From contig JAHBVR010000014.1 of the NCBI GenBank assembly GCA_019637395.1, positions 203,899 through 267,898 on the forward strand: a DNA stretch of 64,000 bases. The letters are read 5' to 3'. The stretch comes from Vulcanimicrobiota bacterium (GTDB lineage: Bacteria; Vulcanimicrobiota; Xenobia; Xenobiales; JADMJV01). Below, piece after piece: positions 43,394 through 52,682 of the stretch. The notes under the pieces were generated by a model. That model was not told the DNA's origin and did no database searches. It worked only from the letters and a program-made list of their open reading frames with translations. Within the stretch, counting starts at the first letter, position 1, and the number at the start of each line of letters is the position of its first letter. The position numbers and the translations under genes are program-made.

Positions 43394-44698
43394 GTGAAGC
43401 CTAAATACTCCAGTGTGAATTTAGGTCCGGTCAGCTTCCACTCGGGTATGCCCATTCAGCCGGTGCCGTTGCGCCCGCTTCCCCAAGCGGAAACGCCTTT
43501 GGCCCCCGGTGATCGGGCCACCCTTTCCACGCCGGTCCCGCTAGAAAGACCTCCTACCCTGATAGAAACGCCGGCCCCGCCGGTGGCCAAAGCTCCCGCC
43601 CCGGACGTTCCGCAAACTCTTTCCCTGGAGATGGGCGAAGTCGGAGCCGGCCTGCTTTGCGCCGGCGCTCCCGCGGCCAGCTATTCCAGCTCCGGCACCT
43701 TCTCCAACAACACGGTGGGCTGGTCGGGCGACCCGGCCCCGCAGGCCGCTTTCGGCCAGAGCCACCTGCCGCAGATCCACGGCGGCCTGCAATATGCCGA
43801 ACAGGTGATGCCGGGCTTTCGCGGCAAAATGGACGAGCTGCTGCATTCCTCCGACCCGGCTCTCGAGAGCAAGCTCAAATCGTTGGCCGATGAGCAAACC
43901 TCGCTGTGGACCGCGCAGAGCAAGCTGCTGTCCATGCCCGACCACAAGTTGAAACCCGAGGAAGTCAAGCGCAAGGCCGCGGTGATGGAGCGCCTGGAGA
44001 TTCTCGAGCAGAGCCAGACCGCCACCGAGAAGGCCATCAAAGATCGTTTTCAGGCCAACAGCCGCAAGGCTGGGGAGGTCGCCGAGGTTTTTCTTAGCCG
44101 TTTGCGCAAGAACGGACAGGTGGCCGACATCGGCGACCGGCTCAAGCTGGACACCAAAGCCAGTGCCCGGCTCGCCCAAGACGGCATTCCCGAGAACGAC
44201 CTGAAGAAGTGGGTCAACGAGTTCCACCATCAGACCGGCCTGCCGGCCCCGAGCCAGCTCAAGATGTCCTATACGGAAGAGCGACCGAACTATTATGCAC
44301 CCACCGATACCGTCAACATCGGCGATAAATTCAGCAAGCGGATGGTTCTTCATGAAGTCGCTCACCGGGCCGAGTACAAATGCCCGGAAATCAGCCTGGC
44401 CAACAAGGACTGGGTGCGGGCTCGCTGCCAGAAAGGCGGCTTCTCCTCGGAGCCGGCTAAATTGAAGGAACTGGTTCCCAATGACATCTACACAGACGGG
44501 GAAGTGGCTCTCGAGGACACTTTTATCGATCCTTACGTAGGTAAGGTTTATCCCGACCTGGCCAGCGAAGTGCTTTCCATGGGCCTGGAGCGCTTCTCCA
44601 GCAAAGCGGAGCTGGTCAAGCTCTACACTCAGGATCCGGAGCACTTTTTCTTGACCCTGGGGGCCATCCAGATCATGCACTCGAAGGACAGATGGTAG
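43394..44698 (+). CDS. Leaderless HEVAH zinc metallopeptidase
   Basis: This 434-residue protein starts at GTG 43394 with AAAAAGG just upstream. An earlier GTG at 43373 has no ribosome site. The head (1-130) is Pro-rich without a signal. A coiled-coil region (about 170-240) follows, then a zinc site H320-E321-V-A-H324 (LHEVAHRAEYK) with a probable Glu ligand later (LASEVLSMGLERF). This layout resembles phage-borne and effector-like metallopeptidases rather than a named family. The next gene overlaps its end and may be its immunity or partner protein. Confidence 0.7.
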   Translation: MKPKYSSVNLGPVSFHSGMPIQPVPLRPLPQAETPLAPGDRATLSTPVPLERPPTLIETPAPPVAKAPAPDVPQTLSLEMGEVGAGLLCAGAPAASYSSSGTFSNNTVGWSGDPAPQAAFGQSHLPQIHGGLQYAEQVMPGFRGKMDELLHSSDPALESKLKSLADEQTSLWTAQSKLLSMPDHKLKPEEVKRKAAVMERLEILEQSQTATEKAIKDRFQANSRKAGEVAEVFLSRLRKNGQVADIGDRLKLDTKASARLAQDGIPENDLKKWVNEFHHQTGLPAPSQLKMSYTEERPNYYAPTDTVNIGDKFSKRMVLHEVAHRAEYKCPEISLANKDWVRARCQKGGFSSEPAKLKELVPNDIYTDGEVALEDTFIDPYVGKVYPDLASEVLSMGLERFSSKAELVKLYTQDPEHFFLTLGAIQIMHSKDRW

Positions 44699-44988
44699 CC
44701 AGGAAATACAAGCTGCTCCGCCCCGCCCGTCCGGTCGAGCTGCCCTGGAAAGAACGCCCCAGCGCCGTCATCTGGGTGGAGTCGAGCGACTATGACGAGG
44801 ACGGCGTGCTGCACGTGGAAGGCGAGGATGCCGACCTGGTCGAGAGTATACGTTTCGCGGTCTCCCAGGCATACGGTAGTCGCGGCCGCCCCCTGTCGTT
44901 GGAAGAGCCTTTCAGTCCTCGAGATCTGGCCTGCGCGCTTTTCGGCCGCTGGCTGAAGCAGTTCGAAGCCGTCGAGATTTCTGAATAG
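44692..44988 (+). CDS. Small acidic partner of the HEVAH peptidase
   Basis: This 98-residue acidic protein (MVARKYKLLRPARPVELPWK) has a DYDEDGVLHVEGEDADLVES segment. The ATG overlaps the peptidase stop by 7 bases, so both are made together. Small, acidic and tightly coupled downstream of a peptidase, it fits the pattern of an immunity protein or inhibitor. No family is recognised. Confidence 0.6.
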   Translation: MVARKYKLLRPARPVELPWKERPSAVIWVESSDYDEDGVLHVEGEDADLVESIRFAVSQAYGSRGRPLSLEEPFSPRDLACALFGRWLKQFEAVEISE

Positions 44989-45021
44989 CCTGATCTAGAC
45001 CAAAGTCCATTTCATCCGCCT

Positions 45022-45044
45022 GTTTAAATCATTAAGCTGTTAAC
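45022..45044. promoter_or_regulatory. Possible MarR operator
   Basis: GTTTAAATCATTAAGC holds an imperfect palindrome (TTAAATCATTAA) about 35 bases before the MarR start. A wider pair, CCTGATC (44989) and GATCAGG (45045), brackets it. MarR proteins usually repress their own operon from such A/T-rich palindromes. Confidence 0.38.
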
Positions 45045-45076
45045 GATCAGGAAGTTTACCTCGTTGGGGGAAATCA

Positions 45077-45595
45077 GTGGAAGATCCGAGGGAAACCTAT
45101 TACCAGAGGAAGCTGCAGCAGCTAGACGGCCAGTGGGCCTGTCTGGACGCCAGCCGTGCCCTGGTGGTGTTGGGAATCCTTCATACCTACGACTGCATGC
45201 ATGAGGTTCTTTCCGCTGAACTGCAGAGATTTGGTCTCTCCAGCTCGGCCTACAATTTGCTGACCATCCTGGACAAGCAGGAGAACCAATGTTTAGCTCT
45301 ACACGAAATCGGACGCCTGATGGTGACCAGCCGGGCCAATATCACCGGACTGATCGACAGTCTGTGCAAAAAGGGTCTGGTGGACCGGGTCCCTCACGAA
45401 AGCGATCGGCGCATCAAGCTGGCCAAATTGCTGCCGGCCGGACGCCGGTTGCTCCAGGAAGTCACCCCCATCCACATTCAATTGATCACCCAGTTGACGG
45501 CCACGCTCTCGGACGAGGAGCGCGCTATCTTTGTCGAGCTTATGAAAAAGCTGCGCAAGCAGGCCGTGGCCTTGGGAGCAAACTTGGTCTCCTAG
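45077..45595 (+). CDS. MarR-family transcriptional regulator
   Basis: This 172-residue protein has a winged helix at about 55-120: LSSSAYNLLTILDKQ, LALHEIGRLMVTSRANITGL (recognition helix) and LVDRVPHESDRRIKLAKL (wing). Helical dimer arms lie at both ends. It starts at a GTG with GGGGG upstream. It heads an EmrAB-TolC-like efflux operon, so a typical role is to repress that operon until a drug or phenolic ligand binds. Confidence 0.93.
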   Translation: MEDPRETYYQRKLQQLDGQWACLDASRALVVLGILHTYDCMHEVLSAELQRFGLSSSAYNLLTILDKQENQCLALHEIGRLMVTSRANITGLIDSLCKKGLVDRVPHESDRRIKLAKLLPAGRRLLQEVTPIHIQLITQLTATLSDEERAIFVELMKKLRKQAVALGANLVS

Positions 45596-45600
45596 CGCTG

Positions 45601-46923
45601 TTGCTGTGCAGCCCGCCTCTGGCCGCTCAGCCGGTCGAGGCGCCGTTATCGGTGGTGCCTACGGAGGAGCCGTTGACGCTGCGCCAGACCGTCGAGCGAG
45701 CCCTGGAAACCCATCTCAAAACCCGCCTCAACAAAGAGAAGATTCGCGAAAGCGAAGCGCGCGCTCAACAGGCCTGGGCCGAGATCAATCCCACCGTCAC
45801 CTTCAACGCCAATCAGTACAACCGCACCATCAACCTGGCCTCGCAAGGCCTCTCCGGATCCAACTTGCCGATTCCGGCTTTTGTCGGTCCCTTCTACACT
45901 TTCGATGCCCGCGTGCAGGTGCTCTACACCTTTTTGGATGCGGCCAAGCGCTGGCACATCAAGGCCGCCGAGGTGGGCAAACTGGTTTCCGAACAGGAGC
46001 TGGAGCTGGCTCGCCAGCAGGTGGATCTGCTGGCGGCCAGCGCTTTCGTCAATCTGCTCAGCGCCCGTCACGCCCAGCAGGCCGGCCTGGCCGATCTGGC
46101 TCTGACCAACAAAAACCTGGAGTTGGCCCGCCACCAGAAAGAGCAGGGAGTAGCCGCCGGTATCGACGTGACCCGGGCCGACGCCAATCGGGTCGAGCAG
46201 GAACTACGCCAGGCCGGCCTGGACGACAAAGTGCGCCGAGCCAATTTGGAGCTGGCCCGCTTGATGGGGACGCCGCTGAGCACGCGGTATGTTCCGGATG
46301 AATCAGATTTTCCAGCGGTGGAACAGGGAATGACGGCCGAATCGGCCACTCAGGAAGGCCTGGCCAACCGGGTCGAATTGAAAGTGGCCCGCCTGCGCGA
46401 AGAGCAGCTGGACAAGGAAATCTCCGCCGCCGACGCCGAGGATTCTCCCAAAGTGGGCCTGGTGGCCGATTACGGCTTCGCCGGCAACACGCCCGCGCAG
46501 AACGTCTTCGGCACCCACAACGTGGGTCTGACCCTGCAACTGCCCCTCTTCGACGGCGGCGTCAGCGAAGCCAAGATGGACGTGCTCAAAAGCCAGTTGG
46601 AGCAGACTCGCATTCAGCGTCAGGATCAGGAGATCCAGGTGGAACAAGAGGTGCGTTCCGCCTTTTTGAAATTGGAGCTGGCCCGCCAGCAGATCGTCAC
46701 CGCCCGCGCCTCGCTGGTGCTGGCTCAAAAAGAAATGACTATGGCCAGCGATCGTTTTGCCGCCGGTCTGGGCACCAGCGTGGAGCTGGTGGACGCCCAG
46801 GCCAAGCTGGCCCGGGCGCGCGACGCCGAGGTACAGGCGCTGGTGGCTTACCAGCTGGCCCAGGTCGAGCTGGCCGCCAGCATGGGCAAACCGGAGTTGA
46901 TCATTGGAGGAAACAAATCGTGA
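45601..46923 (+). CDS. TolC-family outer-membrane efflux protein
   Basis: The conserved part begins PLTLRQTVERALETHLKTRL. Two TolC-type repeats of long helices follow, with LADLALTNKNLELARHQKEQGV and ARASLVLAQKEMTMASDRFAAG as the hallmark helix ends. The start is a puzzle: the frame is open far into the MarR gene, and the apparent signal peptide (LGLLALLLCSPPLAAQ) has no ATG or GTG before it. The TTG at 45601 would cut that signal short. A non-standard start or a sequence error is possible. The stop overlaps the HlyD gene start (GTGA). Confidence 0.85.
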   Translation: MLCSPPLAAQPVEAPLSVVPTEEPLTLRQTVERALETHLKTRLNKEKIRESEARAQQAWAEINPTVTFNANQYNRTINLASQGLSGSNLPIPAFVGPFYTFDARVQVLYTFLDAAKRWHIKAAEVGKLVSEQELELARQQVDLLAASAFVNLLSARHAQQAGLADLALTNKNLELARHQKEQGVAAGIDVTRADANRVEQELRQAGLDDKVRRANLELARLMGTPLSTRYVPDESDFPAVEQGMTAESATQEGLANRVELKVARLREEQLDKEISAADAEDSPKVGLVADYGFAGNTPAQNVFGTHNVGLTLQLPLFDGGVSEAKMDVLKSQLEQTRIQRQDQEIQVEQEVRSAFLKLELARQQIVTARASLVLAQKEMTMASDRFAAGLGTSVELVDAQAKLARARDAEVQALVAYQLAQVELAASMGKPELIIGGNKS

Positions 46924-48212
46924 AGAAGGGGTTGACCTGGGGGATTTTGCTGCTGGTGGGGCTGCTGGTCGGCGGTCTGGGCTATCACTTCTGGCAGAAA
47001 AGCAAGCAGACCGTATCCACCGACGACGCCTACGTGGAAGGTGACGTCATTACCATTTCGGCCGAAGTGGCCGGACGCATCCTGGAAGTGGGCGTCAAGG
47101 ACAACCAGCGGGTCAAGAAGGGCGACCTGCTGGTGCGCATCGAGAGCGCCGACTATGACTCCAGGCTGGCCCAGGCCGAGCGCAATCTGCGCTCGGCCGA
47201 GCAGAAAGCCCTGGCCGCCCGCGCCGACTATGAGTTGACCCGAGTCCAGGCCGAGTCCTCGGTCAGCGAGGAAGCCTCGGGCGTGCAGGTGGCTCAGGCC
47301 GGGGTAGACACCGCCACTTCGAATGTGGGACAGGCTCAGCAGCGCTACCAGCAGGCGCTGGCCGCCAGGCGCACCACCCTGGCCAATCTGCAAAGAGTGC
47401 GCACCGAAGTGGACGTGGCTCAGGCCGAATGGAAAAAGGTCCAGAACGACGCGGTGCGCTACCGAGCCCTCTACTCCAAGGACGAAATTTCGCGCCAGCA
47501 ACTGGAAGCCATCGAGACCCAGAATCGCCAGGCTCAGGCCCGGGTGCAGGCGGCTCAGCGCCAGGTGCAGGCGGTTTATTCCCAGGTGGGAGAGGCAAAT
47601 GCTTCGATAGGACAAGCCTCGGAGGCCATCTCGACCAGCCAGGCCCAGGTGGAGGAAGCTCGCTCGCGGGTCGGTCAGGCCAACTCCCGGCTGGCCAGCG
47701 CTCAGGCCGCTCCCAACAAGATCGCGGTGGCCATGGCCCAGGTCAAGGTGGCTCAGGCCGAAGTCGAGCGTGCCCGCGTGGACGTGTCCCTGGCCAGGAA
47801 GGACGTGGAACGCAGCACCGTGCGCGCTCAACGCGACGGCATCGTGAGCAAGCGTTCGGCTCAGGTGGGAGCTTACGTTCAGAAAGGCTCGCCGCTGCTG
47901 GCCCTGGTCGACCCGGACATCTGGGTGCTGGCCAATTACAAGGAAACCCAGATGGAGCACGTGCGTCCCGGCATGAAGGTCGAGGTCGACGTGGATACCT
48001 ACCCCGGCAAAGTCTTCCACGCCCACGTGGACAGCATCCAGCACGGCACCGGCTCACGCTTCTCGCTGCTGCCTCCCGAGAACGCCTCGGGCAGCTTCGT
48101 GAAGGTGGTGCAGCGCATCCCCGTCAAGCTGGTGCTGGACGACGAACCTTCCAAGGAAACCCCCCTGGTGCCCGGCATGAGCGTGGTCAGCCGCGTTCTG
48201 CTCAAGCAATGA
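46920..48212 (+). CDS. HlyD/EmrA-family membrane fusion protein
   Basis: This 430-residue periplasmic adaptor has one N-terminal helix (LTWGILLLVGLLVGGLGYHF), then the biotinyl-lipoyl half (TDDAYVEGDVITISAEVAG, VKKGDLLVRIES), a very long coiled-coil hairpin (about 80-290), the second half-motif (VRAQRDGIVSKRSAQVGAYV) and a beta-barrel. The hairpin is longer than in EmrA of Escherichia coli. GGAGGAAA precedes the GTG. It links the MFS pump downstream to the TolC-like channel upstream. Confidence 0.94.
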   Translation: MKKGLTWGILLLVGLLVGGLGYHFWQKSKQTVSTDDAYVEGDVITISAEVAGRILEVGVKDNQRVKKGDLLVRIESADYDSRLAQAERNLRSAEQKALAARADYELTRVQAESSVSEEASGVQVAQAGVDTATSNVGQAQQRYQQALAARRTTLANLQRVRTEVDVAQAEWKKVQNDAVRYRALYSKDEISRQQLEAIETQNRQAQARVQAAQRQVQAVYSQVGEANASIGQASEAISTSQAQVEEARSRVGQANSRLASAQAAPNKIAVAMAQVKVAQAEVERARVDVSLARKDVERSTVRAQRDGIVSKRSAQVGAYVQKGSPLLALVDPDIWVLANYKETQMEHVRPGMKVEVDVDTYPGKVFHAHVDSIQHGTGSRFSLLPPENASGSFVKVVQRIPVKLVLDDEPSKETPLVPGMSVVSRVLLKQ

Positions 48213-49843
48213 AACCCCCGTCACTCCCCTCGGACCATTCCGAGGGATTTTCCAAAGCCTCGCCGGATCGGCCGGCCAAAGGGCGCCCTTCCATCGAAAC
48301 CGCTCCGGTCTGGAAACCCAAGTGGAACCCGTGGATCATCGCCATCGCGGTAATGAGCGCCACTTTCATGGAAGTGTTGGATACTTCGATTTCCAACGTG
48401 GCTTTGCCTCACATCGGCGGCAGCCTGGCGGCCACCACCGAGGAATCCACCTGGATGGTGACCAGTTACCTGGTTTCCAACGCCATCGTCTTACCTTTGA
48501 CCGGCTGGATCAGCTCGACTTTCGGGCGCAAGAACTTTCTGCTGGTGTGTATCGCGATTTTCACGCTGGCCTCGGTGCTGTCGGGCGCCGCCATGAGCCT
48601 GAACCAACTGATCCTCTTCCGTATTCTCCAGGGGCTGGGGGGCGGCGCCATGCAGCCCACCGCCCAGGCCATCTTGTTCGAGAGTTTTCCACCTGAGAAG
48701 CGCGGCCAGGCCATGGCTTTCTACGGCATGGGCATCGTGGTGGCGCCGATTCTGGGCCCCATCGTGGGCGGCTGGCTGACCGACAACTATAGCTGGCGCT
48801 GGACGTTCTATATTAATCTACCGGTGGGAGTCATCGCTTCTTTCCTGGTCTGGACCATTCTCGAGGATCCTCCCTACTTGAAGCAGAGCAAGTCGGCCTC
48901 GGCCGATCTGGCCGGCTTTCTCTTTTTGGTGATCTGGGTGGGCGCTTTGCAGATCATGCTGGACAAGGGACAGTTGGAAGACTGGTTCCAGTCCACTTTT
49001 ATCGTTTTTTTGTGCGCGCTCTTCGTGATCTTTCTGGTCGTTTTCGTGGTCTGGGAAGCGACTCGCAAGAACCCGATCGTGGACCTGAGCGTTTTCAAAG
49101 ACCGCACCTTTGCCCTGAGTACGGTGCTGATCACCATGGTCGGCGGCGTGCTCTACGGCACCCTCACTCTGGGTCCGCTCTTTCTCCAGCAACTGCGCGG
49201 CTACCCGGCCTACGACGCCGGCCTGGCCGTGGCCCCGCGCGGGGCCGGCGCCATGGCCAGTATGATGGTGGTCGGCGCCCTGCTGGCCCGCTTCGACGGG
49301 CGCTTCTTTGTCTGCATCGGCTTTGGCGTGCTCTCCCTGAGCAACCATTTGCTGGGGCAGTTGAACATGAATACGGGCGTCGATCAGGTGGTTTTTCCCA
49401 ATATCCTGGCCGGCATCGGCATGGGGTTGGTGTTCGTGCCGCTGGCCACCATCGCCAACGACAAGCTGCCGGCCCGCAAGATTTCCACCGCCTCGGGGGT
49501 GTTCAACCTGATGCGCAACCTGGGCGGCGGCGTGGGCATCGCCATGTCCACCACCCTGTTGTCTCGCGGCACCCAGTTTCACCAGAGCCGCCTGACCGAG
49601 CACACCCATATCTTCAGCCAGCAAATGGCCGAATGGCAGGCGCGCGTAGGCCCCGGCATGCAGGCGGTGGCCGGCGACCAGGGCTGGATCGCCGCCCTGG
49701 CCGGCACCGTCACCCGCCAGGCCAACATGCTCTCCTACATCGACGCTTATACCATTATGAGCTGGGTCTGCCTGGGCTGCGCCCCGCTGGTCTTCTTATT
49801 GAGCAAACCCAGCGGCAAAGCCGGCCCGCCCGGCGTCCACTGA
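48209..49843 (+). CDS. DHA2-family drug:H+ antiporter (EmrB-like)
   Basis: This 544-residue major facilitator has about 14 membrane helices. Motifs are LDTSISNVALPHIGGSLAA (helix 1), GRKNFLLVC (loop 2-3), LQGLGGGAMQPTAQAILFE and GWLTDNYSWRWTFYINLPVG (antiporter motif C region). It starts ATGA-coupled to the adaptor. It probably exports hydrophobic drugs or acids through the adaptor and the TolC-like channel, under MarR control. Confidence 0.94.
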   Translation: MKPPSLPSDHSEGFSKASPDRPAKGRPSIETAPVWKPKWNPWIIAIAVMSATFMEVLDTSISNVALPHIGGSLAATTEESTWMVTSYLVSNAIVLPLTGWISSTFGRKNFLLVCIAIFTLASVLSGAAMSLNQLILFRILQGLGGGAMQPTAQAILFESFPPEKRGQAMAFYGMGIVVAPILGPIVGGWLTDNYSWRWTFYINLPVGVIASFLVWTILEDPPYLKQSKSASADLAGFLFLVIWVGALQIMLDKGQLEDWFQSTFIVFLCALFVIFLVVFVVWEATRKNPIVDLSVFKDRTFALSTVLITMVGGVLYGTLTLGPLFLQQLRGYPAYDAGLAVAPRGAGAMASMMVVGALLARFDGRFFVCIGFGVLSLSNHLLGQLNMNTGVDQVVFPNILAGIGMGLVFVPLATIANDKLPARKISTASGVFNLMRNLGGGVGIAMSTTLLSRGTQFHQSRLTEHTHIFSQQMAEWQARVGPGMQAVAGDQGWIAALAGTVTRQANMLSYIDAYTIMSWVCLGCAPLVFLLSKPSGKAGPPGVH

Positions 49844-49883
49844 TTTCGGATGTTTTTCAGGATTTCGAGCTAGAATATGGCTT

Positions 49884-52424
49884 ATGCAACCGGTAGGTTT
49901 TTCTTCAGAGTCATCCATCACCAGGCCGAGAGTGGCGGGAGCCGCCCCCAAGCCCCCCGCCAGCACCCCCGGGCTTCGAGATACCCTGACGCTGAGTGGC
50001 CAGTCGGCGCCCGCCCCGGTCAAAGCAGCCGCCCCAGCCAACCCGACCCAGGGAGCGGAAGAAATTCCTGGCTTCCTGAAGGTGCTCAAGAAGGGAGACA
50101 AGGCTTATCTGTCGCTGACGCCGGAGCAGTTCAACAAGCCGTTTTTCTTCAGCGTCAATACCGTCAAGAGCCTGGGCGAAGGAAATTTAGTGGGCTCGGA
50201 AATGGGCCGTTCCCAACTGGCCGAGTTCCGCCGCCTGGGAAATCAGATTCAACTGGTGGCCCTGAACACCCAGCACTTCGCCGAGGCCGGCACTCCGCAG
50301 GCTCGATTTGTCAACGAGGACTTTGCGGATAGTCTGATTGCCAGCACTCCCCTGGTGACGGGAGACCCTTCCCAAAAAGAGGTCATGGTCGAAGTCAACG
50401 CTTTGCTTTTTACGGACATCCCGGGCTACGTGGCTCGCCTGGCCAACAATTACAACAAGACTCCCTTTCAGTTTGACGCCAAGAACGCCGGTTTCACAGC
50501 CATTGACAACGGTCCACAACAAACCAGTTTCGGCGTCCAGGCTCATTACCAGGCCCCGGCCATCACCCCCACGGGTGGGAGTCTGCCCGCCAATACCCCG
50601 GAGGCGCGCAGCCTGTTGACCGAGTTTCGCTATAACTTTCTGGCCCTTCCGGAAGTCCCCATGCAGCCGCGCCTGGCCGACGAGCGCATCGGTCATTTCG
50701 TAGCCCCTCGCGAAGATCACACTACCGATGAAACCGACGGCAAGGTCCGCATGATCAAACGCTGGCGCCTGGAGAAGAAAGATCCCTCCGCCGCCCTCTC
50801 CGAGCCCGTCCAACCCATCGTCTACTGGCTCGATAAGAACATTCCGGAAAACTATCGCGAGTCGGTCAAGGCGGGCGTTCTGGAGTGGAACAAAGCCTTC
50901 GAGAGCGCCGGCTTCAAGAACGCCGTCCAGGTTCGCCAGCAGACCGAACAGGACGATTTCAGCACTCTGGACGCCCGTCACGCCTCGATTCGCTGGTATA
51001 CCGCCGAAGGCGGCGGAGCCTCGGTCGGTCCGTCTCACGTCGATCCCCGCACCGGAGAGATTTTGGACGCCGATGTGCGCATCTCGGCAGCCTTCGGTCG
51101 CGGCGCGCGCAAGGCCTATAACGAAGAGGTACTGGGCATTCGCGAGCACCAGCACGCCGATGGAGAATGCTGCGAGGTCGAGGCCCACTCCGCCGAAGAA
51201 CTCGCTTTCATGCAAGATTACATGGTGGCCAGAGGAGACACCTCGGGAGCGGAGGCCATGGCTCAGGCCAACATCAAGCGCAACGTCATGCACGAAGTGG
51301 GGCATACACTCGGCTTGCGCCACAACTTCAAAGGTTCCACCGCCTTCACCGCCGAGCAGCTTCAGGATGCCGACTTTACCCGAGCCAACGGTTTGGGCAC
51401 CTCGATCATGGACTACTATCCCTTCAACATCGCCGGTCCCGGCGAGAAACAGGGCGAGTTCATCATGTCCACCCTGGGAGCTTACGATTACCTGGCTATC
51501 CAATACGCCTATTCTCCCCTGGAGCCGGGCCGGGAAAAGGAATCTCTGGACGCCATCGCTTCCCGGGTCACCCGCGATCCTCTGATTGATTTCGAGACCG
51601 ATGAAGCCGCCGACGCCATGGACCCCAACGTGGTTCGCCACGACCTGGGTAAAGACACCCTGGGCTTTGCCAGGAAGACGGTATCGGTCGGCCTCGATCT
51701 GCTCAACCGCATTCAAAACCAGGAGTTACCGGAGGGCGCTGAATTCAAAAAATTGACCCAGGCTTTCAACAGCGGATTGAGTAAGGTCGCCCGGGGCGTC
51801 TCGCTGGCCACGCGCCATGTGGGCGGCGTGCACCTCTACCGTGACCGCCAGGGTGACGGACACGCTCCTTATGAACCCGTGGCGGCGGCCACCCAGCGGC
51901 AGTCCTTGAATCTGGTTCTGGACACCATGTTTTCCGAGGACAGCCTCAAGATCAAGCCCGAACTGGCCGCCCGCCTGGCCCGTGACCGCTTTGAGGCTAA
52001 AGGCGACCAGAACCTGCACCTGGGCAGCCTCATCCTGGCGCAGCAATCCACCGCTCTGTCGGCCCTTTATGACGGAGCTCTGGCCCAACGACTTATCGAC
52101 TCCCCAGAGAAAGTGAGCGCGGACGTTCCGTTACCGTCCCTGCCGGAAGTCTATGACGCCATCCAGGCCAAAGTGTGGTCGGAACTCGGTGTCGGCAAAG
52201 AGATATCCCAGGCCCGCCGAGACCTGCAGCGCGAGCATCTCAAGCAAATGTTGGAGATGCTTAAGCCGGAGAGCAAGGCCCCCGGCGAGGCCATCAGCGT
52301 GATGCGTTACCAGGCCGGAGACCTGCGCGCTCAGATTGACAAAGCGCTGCAGAATCAATTGAGCATCCCGGTCCGAGCCCACCTGGATCAGTGCCGGCAA
52401 AAGCTCGCCAAAGCCCTGGAATAG
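49884..52424 (+). CDS. Zinc-dependent metalloprotease (DUF4953/DUF5117-type), leaderless
   Basis: In this 846-residue protein the head (1-60) is Pro/Ala/Ser-rich, with DTLTLSG and no signal peptide. A beta-rich domain (about 65-300) precedes the catalytic domain with HEVGHTLGLRH (H470, E471, H474, H480) and a Met-turn-like SIMDYYPF, as in metzincins. The helical C-terminus is the DUF4953-like tail. Relatives in Bacteroidota and Acidobacteriota are exported by Sec; this one lacks that leader. It starts 40 bases after the efflux operon. Confidence 0.88.
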   Translation: MQPVGFSSESSITRPRVAGAAPKPPASTPGLRDTLTLSGQSAPAPVKAAAPANPTQGAEEIPGFLKVLKKGDKAYLSLTPEQFNKPFFFSVNTVKSLGEGNLVGSEMGRSQLAEFRRLGNQIQLVALNTQHFAEAGTPQARFVNEDFADSLIASTPLVTGDPSQKEVMVEVNALLFTDIPGYVARLANNYNKTPFQFDAKNAGFTAIDNGPQQTSFGVQAHYQAPAITPTGGSLPANTPEARSLLTEFRYNFLALPEVPMQPRLADERIGHFVAPREDHTTDETDGKVRMIKRWRLEKKDPSAALSEPVQPIVYWLDKNIPENYRESVKAGVLEWNKAFESAGFKNAVQVRQQTEQDDFSTLDARHASIRWYTAEGGGASVGPSHVDPRTGEILDADVRISAAFGRGARKAYNEEVLGIREHQHADGECCEVEAHSAEELAFMQDYMVARGDTSGAEAMAQANIKRNVMHEVGHTLGLRHNFKGSTAFTAEQLQDADFTRANGLGTSIMDYYPFNIAGPGEKQGEFIMSTLGAYDYLAIQYAYSPLEPGREKESLDAIASRVTRDPLIDFETDEAADAMDPNVVRHDLGKDTLGFARKTVSVGLDLLNRIQNQELPEGAEFKKLTQAFNSGLSKVARGVSLATRHVGGVHLYRDRQGDGHAPYEPVAAATQRQSLNLVLDTMFSEDSLKIKPELAARLARDRFEAKGDQNLHLGSLILAQQSTALSALYDGALAQRLIDSPEKVSADVPLPSLPEVYDAIQAKVWSELGVGKEISQARRDLQREHLKQMLEMLKPESKAPGEAISVMRYQAGDLRAQIDKALQNQLSIPVRAHLDQCRQKLAKALE

Positions 52425-52682
52425 ATGCTCTGGACCATCCGTTTCACCCTGTTGGCCGCTGGCCTTGGAGTTCTGCTCTCGTTTGCCAAGGGAGACGGCC
52501 CCGCCCCCGCCTGGTCTCCCATGGAGCAAGCGGCGCAGAGCGCTGCCGGGGCCCTCGTCTGTGGCTCGGTCGGTGCCGCCCTCGGATTGGTCTTTGACCT
52601 GATCGGCGGTGTGCGTCGCAGGGCCCGGAAGTTCTCGCAGGATATGCAGGAGACGGAGGAGCGGCTGTCTCACCTCCGATAG
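52425..52682 (+). CDS. Small two-helix membrane protein
   Basis: This 85-residue protein has helices at about 4-20 (TIRFTLLAAGLGVLLSF) and 39-60 (AAGALVCGSVGAALGLVFDL), then a basic RRRARKF and an acidic coiled tail. It starts directly after the metalloprotease stop, so it is co-translated, and its tail overlaps the opposing gene by 13 bases. Function unknown. Confidence 0.6.
   Translation: MLWTIRFTLLAAGLGVLLSFAKGDGPAPAWSPMEQAAQSAAGALVCGSVGAALGLVFDLIGGVRRRARKFSQDMQETEERLSHLR

Noticed and set aside
50187-51716. A 509-residue minus frame opposite the zinc metalloprotease
   Set aside because: The plus frame has HEVGHTLGLRH and a long consistent domain; the minus frame has none.
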